NCBI GenBank assembly: GCA_945869265.1
Contig: CAMBOI010000006.1
Location: 1-64,000, forward strand
Source of the DNA: an uncultured Prevotella sp.
GTDB lineage: Bacteria; Bacteroidota; Bacteroidia; Bacteroidales; Bacteroidaceae
DNA length: 64,000 nucleotides
Direction: 5' to 3'
The notes beneath the pieces were generated by a model. It made no database searches. It was given only the letters and a program-made list of their open reading frames with translations, and had not been told where the DNA came from. A program made the translations under genes and the position numbers. The number at the start of each line of letters is the position of its first letter. Positions within the stretch are counted from its first letter, which is position 1. This document shows, in pieces, positions 8,140 to 16,701 of the stretch.

Positions 8140-9693
8140 TCAACCTTCATTTTCCGCCTCAAGCTCAAAATGGATATTCTGTTCGCGATGGATTATCCTC
8201 ACCTCCACTCCGAATTTCTCATGGATATGCTCGCCGAGATGCTGTGCGGAATAAACACTGCGATGCTGACCACCGGTGCAACCGAAACAGAACATCAACG
8301 AGGTGAATCCTCGCTGGATGTAGCGACGCACATGGGCATCGGCCAGTTTATACACCGAGTCGAGGAAAGTGAGTATCTCTCCGTCGTCCTCGAGGAATCG
8401 GATTACCGGTTCGTCGAGACCGGTGAGTTTCTTGTATGGCTCATATCGCCCGGGGTTGTGCGTACTTCGGCAGTCGAAGACATATCCGCCGCCATTGCCC
8501 GAGGGGTCGTCGGGTATGCCCTTGCGATAGGAGAAGCTATATACGGTGACGACAAGCGGACCCTTGCCATCGTATTTCGAAAAGGTGGCAGGACCATCCT
8601 GAGGATGGGCGGGATAGATGTTCTTGTCGGTCACCTTGTATCCGTCGGAGCGGTTGGCTGCAGCCTGCTCAATCATTGCAAACTGCGGCAACTGGGTGAT
8701 TTTCTCCAGCACCTCCACCATATATGGATATGGAAATTTGTTGTCGTGGAGCAGTTCGCGCAGATTCTGTATTGCGGGTGGTATGGAGTCGATAAAATGT
8801 TTCTTATGCTCAAAATATCCGCGGAATCCGTATGCGCCCAACACTTGCAATGTACGGAAGAGCACGAAGAGACTCAGTCGCTGGGCGAAATGTCGCACAG
8901 AGGGCACCTCGGTGTAGTTCTTCAGCGAATAATAGTATTCATACACGAGTTCGCGGCGCAATTTATGCGAATACTTTGCCGATGCCTGCCACAGAAATGA
9001 GGCGAGGTCGTAGTAATACGGACCCTTGCGACCGCCCTGGAAATCTATAAACCAGGGATTGCCCTTGGCATCGAGCATGATGTTGCGTGCCTGGAAGTCG
9101 CGATACAGGAAACTCTCCATTTTCTCCTCGGTGAGGTCGTTGGCAAACATGCGGAAGTTTGCCTCCAGTTTGAGCTCGTTGAAGTCGATATCGGTGGTCT
9201 TCAGAAAGCAATACTTGAAATAGTTGAGATCGAAGAGCACACTGTCGGTATCAAACTCCGGTTGGGGATAGCACTGTGTGAAATCCAACCCACGAGCACC
9301 GCGTATCTGCACATTTGGCAACTGGCGTATGGTGCGGATGAGCAGCTCTTTCTCCTTCACATTATATCGCCCTCCTGCCTCGCGACCGCCCTTGAGCGCA
9401 TCGAAGAGCGACACACTGCCGAGGTCCTGCTGGAGATAACATAGTTCGTCGTCACTCACCGCAAGCACCTTGGGCACCGGAAGGCGGCGCTGGTCGAAAT
9501 GATTGCTGAGGTATATGAATGCGTGGTCCTCGTCGCGACTTGTCCCGACAACACCCACAACGGTTGCTCCGTCCTTGTCGGCAAAGCGGTAGTACTTGCG
9601 GTTGCTGCCCGCCCCAGGGAGTGCTGTCACGCTCACCGGGTCGCTGCCCGCCCATTGCCTATATAATTGCAAAATATTCTGTTCTACGTCCAT
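8140..9693 (-). CDS. amgK: AmgK-like sugar kinase fused to a RapZ C-terminal domain
   Basis: A two-domain protein of 517 residues. Residues 1-335 are an aminoglycoside-phosphotransferase-fold kinase: the catalytic loop is YRDFQARN (Asp199, Asn204) and the metal site is FIDFQGG (Asp217), like AmgK, which phosphorylates MurNAc/GlcNAc at the anomeric carbon. Residues 378-510 match the C-terminal domain of RapZ (SFSYRKGIP, FDCRSTHNPG, GCTGGQHRSV, IIHRE), which in E. coli senses GlcN6P and binds RNA. ATG 9693 is chosen because the open frame upstream only reaches a TTG that overlaps the promoter element. It is the first gene of an operon with murU and guaA. Confidence 0.8.
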   Translation of the reverse strand: MDVEQNILQLYRQWAGSDPVSVTALPGAGSNRKYYRFADKDGATVVGVVGTSRDEDHAFIYLSNHFDQRRLPVPKVLAVSDDELCYLQQDLGSVSLFDALKGGREAGGRYNVKEKELLIRTIRQLPNVQIRGARGLDFTQCYPQPEFDTDSVLFDLNYFKYCFLKTTDIDFNELKLEANFRMFANDLTEEKMESFLYRDFQARNIMLDAKGNPWFIDFQGGRKGPYYYDLASFLWQASAKYSHKLRRELVYEYYYSLKNYTEVPSVRHFAQRLSLFVLFRTLQVLGAYGFRGYFEHKKHFIDSIPPAIQNLRELLHDNKFPYPYMVEVLEKITQLPQFAMIEQAAANRSDGYKVTDKNIYPAHPQDGPATFSKYDGKGPLVVTVYSFSYRKGIPDDPSGNGGGYVFDCRSTHNPGRYEPYKKLTGLDEPVIRFLEDDGEILTFLDSVYKLADAHVRRYIQRGFTSLMFCFGCTGGQHRSVYSAQHLGEHIHEKFGVEVRIIHREQNIHFELEAENEG

Positions 9694-9711
9694 AATATAT
9701 ATAATAATGTG

Positions 9712-9742
9712 CAAAAGTACTCATAATTTCCGATATAACCAA
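9712..9742 (-). promoter_or_regulatory. promoter of amgK-murU-guaA
   Basis: On the minus strand, TTG (9742-9740), 20 bases, then TACTTTTG (9719-9712): a Bacteroidota-type -33/-7 pair. The start codon 9693 lies 19 bases downstream of the -7 box. Confidence 0.65.
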
Positions 9743-9799
9743 GAAAAAGGCGAAATTTTTATTTTTTTGTTTCAAATCATAAAAAAAAGTGCCAAAAAG

Positions 9800-9830
9800 T
9801 TTGCAGATTAAAAGAAAATGTGTAACTTTG
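9800..9830 (+). promoter_or_regulatory. trp operon promoter
   Basis: TTTG at 9800-9803, a 19-base spacer, and TAACTTTG at 9823-9830 form a near-ideal Bacteroidota promoter. It is divergent from the amgK promoter and lies 28 bases upstream of the leader peptide start. Confidence 0.8.
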
Positions 9831-9858
9831 CAGCCGTAAACTTACAAAAAACAGAAAA

Positions 9859-9912
9859 ATGAAGAGAATGAACAACAATACTTGGTGGTGGCGCAACTCG
9901 AGATTCAAATAA
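9859..9912 (+). CDS. trpL: trp leader peptide (attenuation peptide)
   Basis: A 17-residue frame, MKRMNNNTWWWRNSRFK, with three consecutive Trp codons (TGG TGG TGG), lies between the promoter and the terminator hairpin. This is the classic layout of ribosome-mediated attenuation: low charged tRNA-Trp stalls the ribosome at the Trp run and lets an antiterminator form. Its position 128 bases before trpB fits this role. It is too short for routine gene finding. Confidence 0.92.
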   Translation: MKRMNNNTWWWRNSRFK

Positions 9913-9956
9913 TCGCGGGCTATGTTGCTATACCCATATTCAAAGATATATGAGAG

Positions 9957-9988
9957 GCTCATCGCATACGCGGTGAGCTTCTTTTTTT
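9957..9988 (+). terminator. trp attenuator (leader terminator)
   Basis: The stem GCTCATCGC / GCGGTGAGC (9 pairs, one G-U) with a 4-base loop is followed by TTCTTTTTTT. It lies 44 bases after the leader peptide stop and 52 before trpB. An upstream segment (GGGCTATGTTGCTATACCC, near 9917-9935) could form the competing pause/antiterminator structure. Confidence 0.9.
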
Positions 9989-10040
9989 AGGACTGATTAT
10001 TGAGAATAACTGAATAAAAAAAATATAATATAAAAAAGAT

Positions 10041-11249
10041 ATGAAGAAATCGTTTTTAGTAGATGAGAAAGGCTTTTACGGGGAATTCGGTGGGTCGTAT
10101 GTTCCGGAAATCCTGTATGCCACAGTAGAGAAACTGAGGGAGCAGTATCTGCCCATACTCGAATCGAAGGAGTTTCAGGATGAATATATGTCGCTGCTGC
10201 GCGACTATGTAGGACGTCCGTCACCACTGTATTTCGCACGAAGAATGAGCGAGCGCTATGGATGCCAGCTCTATCTGAAGCGCGAGGACCTCAATCATAC
10301 GGGTGCCCACAAGATCAACAACACCATCGGTCAGATTCTGCTGGCCAAGAAGATGGGAAAGAAACGTATCATCGCCGAGACGGGAGCTGGACAACATGGT
10401 GTGGCTACGGCCACGGTATGCGCATTGATGGACATGCCTTGCGTGGTGTATCAGGGTGCTCTCGACGTAGAGCGTCAGCACACCAACGTTGAAAGGATGA
10501 AGATGCTTGGCGCAGAGGTTAGACCGGTGAAGACCGGCAACTGGACGCTCAAGGACGCCACCAACGAGGCAATACGCGACTGGTGCTGCCATCCTTCCGA
10601 CACATTCTATATCATAGGTTCTACTGTAGGTCCTCATCCCTACCCCGACCTCGTGGCTCGACTGCAGAGTATTATCTCAAAGGAAATCAAGGAGCAGTTG
10701 CAGGAGAAAATCGGTCGCGACTATCCCGACTATCTCATGGCTTGCGTGGGCGGAGGTTCGAATGCCGCCGGAACGATTTATCATTATATCGACGACGAGA
10801 GGGTGAAGATTGTTCTTGCCGAGGCTGGCGGACAGGGGGCAGAAACAGGACATACCGCTGCCACTATTCATGCCGGACGACTGGGTATTCTGCACGGAGC
10901 GAGAACGCTGGTGATGCAGACTCCCGACGGACAGATTATCGAGGCGGAGAGCATATCGGCTGGTCTTGACTACCCCGGCATAGGTCCTATGCATGCCAAT
11001 CTCGCATCACAGCACCGTGCCACGGTATATTCCATCAACGACGACGAAGCTGTGAAGGCAGCCTACGAACTCACCCGCACTGAGGGTATCATCCCCGCAC
11101 TCGAGAGTGCTCATGCCTTGGGAGTGCTGCCCAAGATGAAGTTCAACCCCGAGGATGTGGTTGTGCTCACCGTAAGCGGACGTGGCGACAAGGATGTGGA
11201 AACTTATTTGTCAAACAAACAAATGGCTGGAGAATATGGAAACTTTTAA
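10041..11249 (+). CDS. trpB: tryptophan synthase beta chain
   Basis: A 402-residue PLP enzyme joining indole and serine to tryptophan. The PLP lysine lies in HTGAHKINNT (about residue 94), and the phosphate-binding glycine loop is CVGGGSNAAG. The length is typical of TrpB1. It is the first structural gene of the operon, as in Bacteroides, and the last 14 bases overlap the start of trpE. Expression is expected to follow the upstream leader-peptide attenuator. Confidence 0.97.
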   Translation: MKKSFLVDEKGFYGEFGGSYVPEILYATVEKLREQYLPILESKEFQDEYMSLLRDYVGRPSPLYFARRMSERYGCQLYLKREDLNHTGAHKINNTIGQILLAKKMGKKRIIAETGAGQHGVATATVCALMDMPCVVYQGALDVERQHTNVERMKMLGAEVRPVKTGNWTLKDATNEAIRDWCCHPSDTFYIIGSTVGPHPYPDLVARLQSIISKEIKEQLQEKIGRDYPDYLMACVGGGSNAAGTIYHYIDDERVKIVLAEAGGQGAETGHTAATIHAGRLGILHGARTLVMQTPDGQIIEAESISAGLDYPGIGPMHANLASQHRATVYSINDDEAVKAAYELTRTEGIIPALESAHALGVLPKMKFNPEDVVVLTVSGRGDKDVETYLSNKQMAGEYGNF

Positions 11250-12627
11250 CTACAAGACATCGAGCCGAACACTGCTGGCTGACTTATATACCCCGGTGGG
11301 CATATACATGAGACTGAGGGATATATATCCGCAGAGCGCACTGATGGAGAGTTCTGATTATCACGACTCCAACAACAGTCACTCTTTCATCGGCATCAAC
11401 CCTATAGCGTCGGTGGCTATCAGTCATGGCGAGGCTATATGCATATTCCCCAACGGTGAGGTGACTCGACATGAGGTTAACCGCGAATATCGTTCGGACA
11501 AGGCTATCAACTCGTTCATACAGAGATTCAAGGTAGAGGGAGAATATGCCTCCTACTGCGGACTGTATGGATACACGGCTTTCAATGCAGTGAGATATTT
11601 CGAGGACATTCCTGTTAAGGATTCCACCATGGAGAAGAACGATGCTGCCGACATGATGTACATTCTATATCGTGACCTCATCGTCTTCGACCATTTCAAC
11701 AACAAACTGACTATCATCACTCTAGGTGATGAGAATGCTCTCGACGACATCTTCCGACAGATGAACAAGGCGAATGTGCATGCCTATGACTTCCATCCTG
11801 TGGGCGATACTACATCGCCACTGACCGACGAGGAGCATAAGGCCAACATACGCAAGGGTATCAAGCACTGCTTGAGAGGCGATGTGTTCCAGATTGTCAT
11901 TGCACGCCGATTCATCCAGAAATATGAGGGCGATGACTTCAAACTCTATCGTGCACTGCGATCTATCAATCCCTCGCCTTATCTGTTTTATTTCGACTTC
12001 GGAGGATTCCGTATCTTCGGTTCATCGCCCGAGACGCACTGCCGCATAGAGGGACGCAAGGCGTATATCGACCCCATCGCGGGTACGACTAAGCGCACTG
12101 GTGACGCAGAGGCCGACCGCAAGGCAGCGGAATATCTGCGCAACGATGCCAAGGAGAATGCAGAACATGTGATGCTCGTGGATTTGGCTCGCAATGACCT
12201 CAGCCGCAACTGTCATGACGTGAAGGTGGACTTCTATAAGGACCTTCAATATTATTCCCACGTGGTGCATCTCGTATCTCGCGTGAGCGGAACGCTCGAC
12301 GAGGGAGCCGACCCCATCAAGGCTTTCATCGACACATTCCCTGCCGGCACTCTCTCGGGAGCGCCAAAGGTGAGGGCTATGCAACTCATCAGCGAGATTG
12401 AGCCTCACAACCGTGGAGCTTATGGAGGTTGCATCGGATTCATCGGTCTCGATGGTTCGCTCAACCAAGCTATCACCATCCGAACCTTCGTGTCGCGCAA
12501 CGGCGAACTATGGTTTCAGGCGGGAGGCGGTATCGTGGCAAAGAGCAACGAGGAATACGAACTGCAGGAGGTTAACAACAAACTCGGTGCTTTGCGCCGT
12601 GCAATATTAATGGCTGAAGATATGTAG
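11236..12627 (+). CDS. trpE: anthranilate synthase component I
   Basis: A 463-residue chorismate-binding enzyme making anthranilate with TrpG. ATG 11236 (METFNYKTSS) is chosen over a far-upstream in-frame start because it overlaps the trpB stop by 14 bases, typical coupling. Chorismate-site motifs are visible: the block around SSPETHCRIEGRKAYIDPIA, GTTKRTGD, LVDLARNDLSRNC, the TFPAGTLSGAPKVRAM helix and AGGGIVAKSN. Near the N-terminus LMESSDYHDSNNSHSFIG resembles the feedback-inhibition segment (the LLES motif of TrpE). Complete. Confidence 0.96.
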   Translation: METFNYKTSSRTLLADLYTPVGIYMRLRDIYPQSALMESSDYHDSNNSHSFIGINPIASVAISHGEAICIFPNGEVTRHEVNREYRSDKAINSFIQRFKVEGEYASYCGLYGYTAFNAVRYFEDIPVKDSTMEKNDAADMMYILYRDLIVFDHFNNKLTIITLGDENALDDIFRQMNKANVHAYDFHPVGDTTSPLTDEEHKANIRKGIKHCLRGDVFQIVIARRFIQKYEGDDFKLYRALRSINPSPYLFYFDFGGFRIFGSSPETHCRIEGRKAYIDPIAGTTKRTGDAEADRKAAEYLRNDAKENAEHVMLVDLARNDLSRNCHDVKVDFYKDLQYYSHVVHLVSRVSGTLDEGADPIKAFIDTFPAGTLSGAPKVRAMQLISEIEPHNRGAYGGCIGFIGLDGSLNQAITIRTFVSRNGELWFQAGGGIVAKSNEEYELQEVNNKLGALRRAILMAEDM

Positions 12628-12631
12628 AGAT

Positions 12632-13198
12632 ATGAAAATAGTTATCATTGACAATTACGACTCATTTACTTATAACCTGAGTCATCTGATTAAGGAAATC
12701 GGTGCCGAAGTGACGGTAATACGCAACAACCAGTTTACGCTCAACCAACTGGAGCGCTTCGACAAGATTGTGCTTAGTCCTGGACCTGGTATTCCATCTG
12801 AAGCAGGACTATTGCTCGATGTAATAAAGACATACAAGGGTCACAAACCGATTCTCGGTGTATGCCTCGGTCATCAGGCTATCGGCGAGGTGTTTGGCGG
12901 CACACTCGAAAATCTATCAGACGTATTCCATGGTGTGGCTACCGAGGGTACGCAGTTCTCGAATGACTATATCTTCGACTCGCTGCCCAAGCGCATCACT
13001 ATGGGAAGATACCACTCATGGGTGGTGAGCCGCGAGAATTTCCCCACTTGTCTGGAGGTGACTGCCGTGAGCGACGAGGGACAGATTATGGCCCTGAAGC
13101 ATAAGAATTATGACATCCACGGCATACAGTTCCATCCCGAATCCGTACTCACACCCGAGGGCAAGACTATATTAAGAAACTTCATCGATCACCAATGA
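12632..13198 (+). CDS. trpG: anthranilate synthase component II (glutamine amidotransferase)
   Basis: A 188-residue class I amidotransferase supplying ammonia to TrpE. It starts with IIDNYDSFTYNLSHL, has the nucleophile motif GVCLGHQAIGE (Cys near 79) and the His-Glu pair in IQFHPESV. It sits 4 bases after trpE. Such subunits can also serve PabB, so dual use for folate is possible if no other pabA exists in the genome. Confidence 0.95.
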   Translation: MKIVIIDNYDSFTYNLSHLIKEIGAEVTVIRNNQFTLNQLERFDKIVLSPGPGIPSEAGLLLDVIKTYKGHKPILGVCLGHQAIGEVFGGTLENLSDVFHGVATEGTQFSNDYIFDSLPKRITMGRYHSWVVSRENFPTCLEVTAVSDEGQIMALKHKNYDIHGIQFHPESVLTPEGKTILRNFIDHQ

Positions 13199-13247
13199 AG
13201 TTAGTACTTTCAATATTTCAATATTTTAATTTTAAATATCAAAAGAA

Positions 13248-14255
13248 ATGCAAACAATGAAAGATATCCTCAACAGAATGTTAAATCATGAGGAACTGAC
13301 AAGGGAAGAGACCAAGAATATTCTTATTGGTATAACAAAAAGTGAATTTCCCAATGAGCAGATCACTGCACTGCTGACTGCCCTGCAGATGAGGGGAATT
13401 ACGGTTGACGAATTGCTCGGATTCCGCGATGGTATCCTTGAGACAGGAGTGCCTGTGCCTCTCGACTGCGACAGATATATCGATGTGGTGGGCACTGGTG
13501 GCGACCGCAAGAACACATTCAATATATCCACCACTTCGTGCTTCGTTATTGCGGGTGCCGGATATAAGGTGGCCAAGCATGGCAACTATGCAGCTACAAG
13601 TACCAGCGGAGCATCGAATGTCATCGCCAATCACGGTGTGAAATTTACTGACGACATCGACAAACTCAACCGATGCATCAACGAGTGCGGCATCGTGTAT
13701 CTGCATGCCCAACTCTTTGCCAAGGCAATGAAGTTTGTAGGTCCTATCCGCAAGGCTCTGCAGTTCCCCACTTGCTTCAACCTGCTGGGTCCGATTGTCA
13801 ATCCGTCGAAGCCACAATGCCAATTGCTCGGTGTGGCTAATCTCGACCAAATGAGATTATATAATAATGTATATCAAAAGATTGGTATTGACTACGGTAT
13901 CGTAAACAGTATCGACGGATATGACGAAATCTCGCTTACTGGTGACTTCAAGGTGACAACCAACAACTACGAGCGTATCTTCAAGCCATCTGACCTCGGT
14001 TTTGGCATCACCAAACCGGAAGAGCTTCGTGCTGGTGCTGATGAGAAGGAGGCGAAGGAGATATTCGACAACGTGCTTGCCAACACTGCCCTGCCCGCCC
14101 AGAAGAACGTGGTGCTCGCCAATGCTGCATTCGGAATCCAGGTGCTCGAAAAGGGAAAGAAGGACATCGAGGAGTGCGTGGAGATTGCACGCGAGTCAAT
14201 CGATAGCGGCAAGGCTCTCGCCACATTCAAGAAGTTCGTCGAACTCAATTCCTAA
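13248..14255 (+). CDS. trpD: anthranilate phosphoribosyltransferase
   Basis: A 335-residue enzyme transferring phosphoribose from PRPP to anthranilate. It shows the PRPP/Mg motif VGTGGDRKNTFNISTTS, the anthranilate site GNYAATSTSGASN (a variant of KHGNRxxSSxxGSAD), and NLLGPIVNPSKP. The start is ATG 13248 or the in-frame ATG 13257; nothing decides between them. It follows trpG after 49 AT-rich bases. Confidence 0.95.
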   Translation: MQTMKDILNRMLNHEELTREETKNILIGITKSEFPNEQITALLTALQMRGITVDELLGFRDGILETGVPVPLDCDRYIDVVGTGGDRKNTFNISTTSCFVIAGAGYKVAKHGNYAATSTSGASNVIANHGVKFTDDIDKLNRCINECGIVYLHAQLFAKAMKFVGPIRKALQFPTCFNLLGPIVNPSKPQCQLLGVANLDQMRLYNNVYQKIGIDYGIVNSIDGYDEISLTGDFKVTTNNYERIFKPSDLGFGITKPEELRAGADEKEAKEIFDNVLANTALPAQKNVVLANAAFGIQVLEKGKKDIEECVEIARESIDSGKALATFKKFVELNS

Positions 14256-14285
14256 TTCCTAATCCCTAATTCCTAATAAAGAAAG

Positions 14286-15083
14286 ATGGATATATTAGAA
14301 GAAATAGTAGCCCACAAGCGCGTTGAGGTGGAACGCCTTAAGGAGCAACTCTCTGAGCGGGAGATTCACTCACGCGTGGAGGCTCTTATGGCAACTCCCG
14401 AAGGCAGCCTTGTTCCGTCGATGAAAAAGGCTATCAAGGAGTCTTCTACGGGCATCATCTCGGAATTCAAGCGCAAGTCGCCATCCAAGGGTTGGATAAA
14501 GGAGGAGGGCAAGGCTGGAGTCATCCCACTGAGCTATCAGCAAAACGGTGCTTCTGCCATCAGTATCCTCACCGACTATGAATACTTTGGCGGCAAGGAT
14601 GAGTTTATTGTCGAGGCACGAAAATCGGGAGTCACAATCCCAGTGCTCTACAAGAACTTCGTTATCGACGAATACCAACTCTTCCAAGCCCGACTCTGTG
14701 GAGCATCGGCTGCACTGCTCATTGCTGCAGAACTGTCGAAGACTGAATGTCGCAACCTGCTGCGCACTGCCAACGAACTTCAACTCGAGGTGCTGCTCGA
14801 AATGCACAGCGAAGAGGAACTGGAATATGCCGAATTGGAGCCAGACCTATGCGGTATCAACAACCGCAATCTCGGCACCTTCATCACATCGGTGGATAAC
14901 TCCTTCCGTCTCGCCTCACTTCTGCCCAAAGACGCAGTGAAGGTGAGCGAGAGTGGTATATCAAATCCCGATACCATCCGACAACTGCAGGCTGCTGGAT
15001 TCAAGGGATTCCTCATCGGGGAATGTTTTATGAAAGAAGATAATCCAGGTGAGTCGTTGGCTCATTTCATATCCCAAATATGA
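14286..15083 (+). CDS. trpC: indole-3-glycerol-phosphate synthase
   Basis: A 265-residue TIM-barrel enzyme. It begins ILEEIVAHKRVEVERLKEQ and has the characteristic EFKRKSPSKG (catalytic Lys), VLYKNFVIDEYQ, GINNRNLGTF and SESGISN motifs. The spacer before it is a run of TAATTCC-like repeats. The last four bases overlap the trpF start (ATGA). Confidence 0.96.
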   Translation: MDILEEIVAHKRVEVERLKEQLSEREIHSRVEALMATPEGSLVPSMKKAIKESSTGIISEFKRKSPSKGWIKEEGKAGVIPLSYQQNGASAISILTDYEYFGGKDEFIVEARKSGVTIPVLYKNFVIDEYQLFQARLCGASAALLIAAELSKTECRNLLRTANELQLEVLLEMHSEEELEYAELEPDLCGINNRNLGTFITSVDNSFRLASLLPKDAVKVSESGISNPDTIRQLQAAGFKGFLIGECFMKEDNPGESLAHFISQI

Positions 15084-15751
15084 TAATAAAGATTTGTGGC
15101 ATGCGCAAGCCCGACAATATCTGCGCCATATCCAAAACTGGTATAACATGGATGGGGATGATCTTCTGGCCGAAATCATCACGCTATGTCTCCGACCTCT
15201 CGGCTGCCGATGCCATTCCCGATGGTATCACCCGTGTGGGAGTGTTTGTAAATCAGCCTAATGAGGAGATAGCACGCATTGCCGACAGATGCTGTCTCGA
15301 CATCATTCAGCTTCACGGCAGCGAGTCGGTTGCCGACATCATGGCATTGCGCAAGATGCTGCCTGAGGACACTAAGGTGATGAAGGCTATCAGCGTATCT
15401 GAGGCTAACGACATAAAGAAAGCTGACAGTTATGCCGATGTTGTTGACTTCCTCTTGTTTGACACAAAATGCCAGACAGTAGGAGGCAGTGGCAAGCAGT
15501 TTGACTGGTCGGTGCTCGATGGCTACAACGGCGATCTTCCCTTCCTCCTCAGTGGAGGCATCGGTCCTGATGACGCAGAGCGACTCGCATCCTTTCATCA
15601 TCCCAAGATGATAGGCATCGACCTCAACTCGCGCTTCGAGATTGCCCTGGGCATAAAAGCTGCAGCCCCCCTGGCCTCCTTCATAAAAGAAGTATCCTCT
15701 CACCCTACATCACCTACACCCACCTACAAAAAAAAAGAAAATTATGAATAA
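15080..15751 (+). CDS. trpF: phosphoribosylanthranilate isomerase
   Basis: A 223-residue TIM barrel. It begins IIKICGMRKPDNICAI with the catalytic Cys of KICGM, then VGVFVNQ, IQLHGSE, DTKCQTVGGSGKQFDW and FLLSGGIGPDDAERL, with IGIDLNSRFE at the phosphate site. It overlaps trpC by four bases (ATGA) and trpA by eight. The C-terminal tail beyond FIKEV (Pro/Thr/Lys-rich) is encoded by a low-complexity, A-rich stretch and is unlikely to be structured. Confidence 0.95.
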   Translation: MIIKICGMRKPDNICAISKTGITWMGMIFWPKSSRYVSDLSAADAIPDGITRVGVFVNQPNEEIARIADRCCLDIIQLHGSESVADIMALRKMLPEDTKVMKAISVSEANDIKKADSYADVVDFLLFDTKCQTVGGSGKQFDWSVLDGYNGDLPFLLSGGIGPDDAERLASFHHPKMIGIDLNSRFEIALGIKAAAPLASFIKEVSSHPTSPTPTYKKKENYE

Positions 15752-16523
15752 AATCAATGAATTATTCGCCAACAAAGGCGACAAAAAATTACTTTCGCTT
15801 TACTTCTGTTCAGGCTGCCCAAAGCTCGACTGCACAGGAGATGTTATCAAAACAATGGAACGTCGAGGAATCGACTTCATTGAAGTGGGAATACCCTTCA
15901 GCGACCCAATGGCCGATGGTCCTGTTATCCAGGATGCTGCCACCACAGCCCTACGCAATGGACAGACTCTCAAGAACCTTTTCTCACAACTCACTGCCAT
16001 CAAGGACGAAGTAAGCATTCCGCTGATTCTCATGGGATACCTCAATCCCATCATGAACTACGGATATGATGCCTTCTTCGCCGAGTGTGTGGCATCGGGG
16101 GTATCGGGAGTCATCATCCCCGACCTACCTTTCAAGGATTATCTCGACGAGATTAAACCCATGGCTGACAAGTATGACATACGAGTCATCATGCTCATCA
16201 CTCCCGAGACGAGTGAAGATAGGATTAGATTCATCGACGAACACACCGATGGATTCATATACATGGTATCGTCGGCTGCCACCACCGGAGCACAAAAGAG
16301 CTTCGACGAGGCAAAGCAGGAATACTTCCGTCGCATCAATGCCATGAACCTACGCAACCCACGAATGATTGGTTTCGGTATTAGCAACAAGCAGACACTC
16401 GAAAGTGCCCAGGCCAATGCTGCCGGTGCCATCATCGGCTCTAAGTTTGTAACCTTGCTCAAGGAGGCTGACGGCGATGCCGACAAGGCTCTCGACAACC
16501 TATTTGCTGCCTTAGCTGAATAG
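15744..16523 (+). CDS. trpA: tryptophan synthase alpha chain
   Basis: A 259-residue TIM barrel that cleaves indole-glycerol phosphate and passes indole to TrpB. Catalytic Glu is in FIEVGIPFSDPMADGPVIQ, the Asp in IIPDLPFKDY, and VSSAATTGAQ and FGISNKQ form the phosphate loop. The start codon lies inside the end of trpF (8-base overlap). It is the last gene of the operon and is followed by a long hairpin. Confidence 0.96.
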   Translation: MNKINELFANKGDKKLLSLYFCSGCPKLDCTGDVIKTMERRGIDFIEVGIPFSDPMADGPVIQDAATTALRNGQTLKNLFSQLTAIKDEVSIPLILMGYLNPIMNYGYDAFFAECVASGVSGVIIPDLPFKDYLDEIKPMADKYDIRVIMLITPETSEDRIRFIDEHTDGFIYMVSSAATTGAQKSFDEAKQEYFRRINAMNLRNPRMIGFGISNKQTLESAQANAAGAIIGSKFVTLLKEADGDADKALDNLFAALAE

Positions 16524-16541
16524 TAGCACTTCTCTAATAGA

Positions 16542-16593
16542 GAGGCACGGAGACACAGAGTTCTTATTGTTTTTCTCTGTATCTCTGTGCCTC
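16542..16593 (+). terminator. long hairpin after the trp operon
   Basis: GAGGCACGGAGACACAGAG pairs with CTCTGTATCTCTGTGCCTC (19-base arms, two differences), loop of 14. It lies 18 bases after the trpA stop. The sequence after it (TGTGTGCATTTTATTG) has only a weak T run. It probably ends the trp transcript, although it could also be a dispersed palindromic repeat. Confidence 0.55.
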
Positions 16594-16627
16594 TGTGTGC
16601 ATTTTATTGAAAAAAACAACGCTTTTC

Positions 16628-16658
16628 TTGGTTATTTGAAAAAAAAACATTATCTTTG
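16628..16658 (+). promoter_or_regulatory. promoter of the pectinase genes
   Basis: TTG (16628-16630), 20 bases, TATCTTTG (16651-16658). The first pectinase begins 43 bases downstream. Confidence 0.65.
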
Positions 16659-16701
16659 CCCCATAAAACTTAAATCTTTAAATAAAACAAATTAAAAAAG
16701 T

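Noticed and set aside
8026..9000. Plus-strand frame of 324 codons opposite the kinase/RapZ gene
   Set aside because: Antisense to conserved kinase and RapZ motifs, crosses a gene boundary and the TTCAATTTTC repeats.
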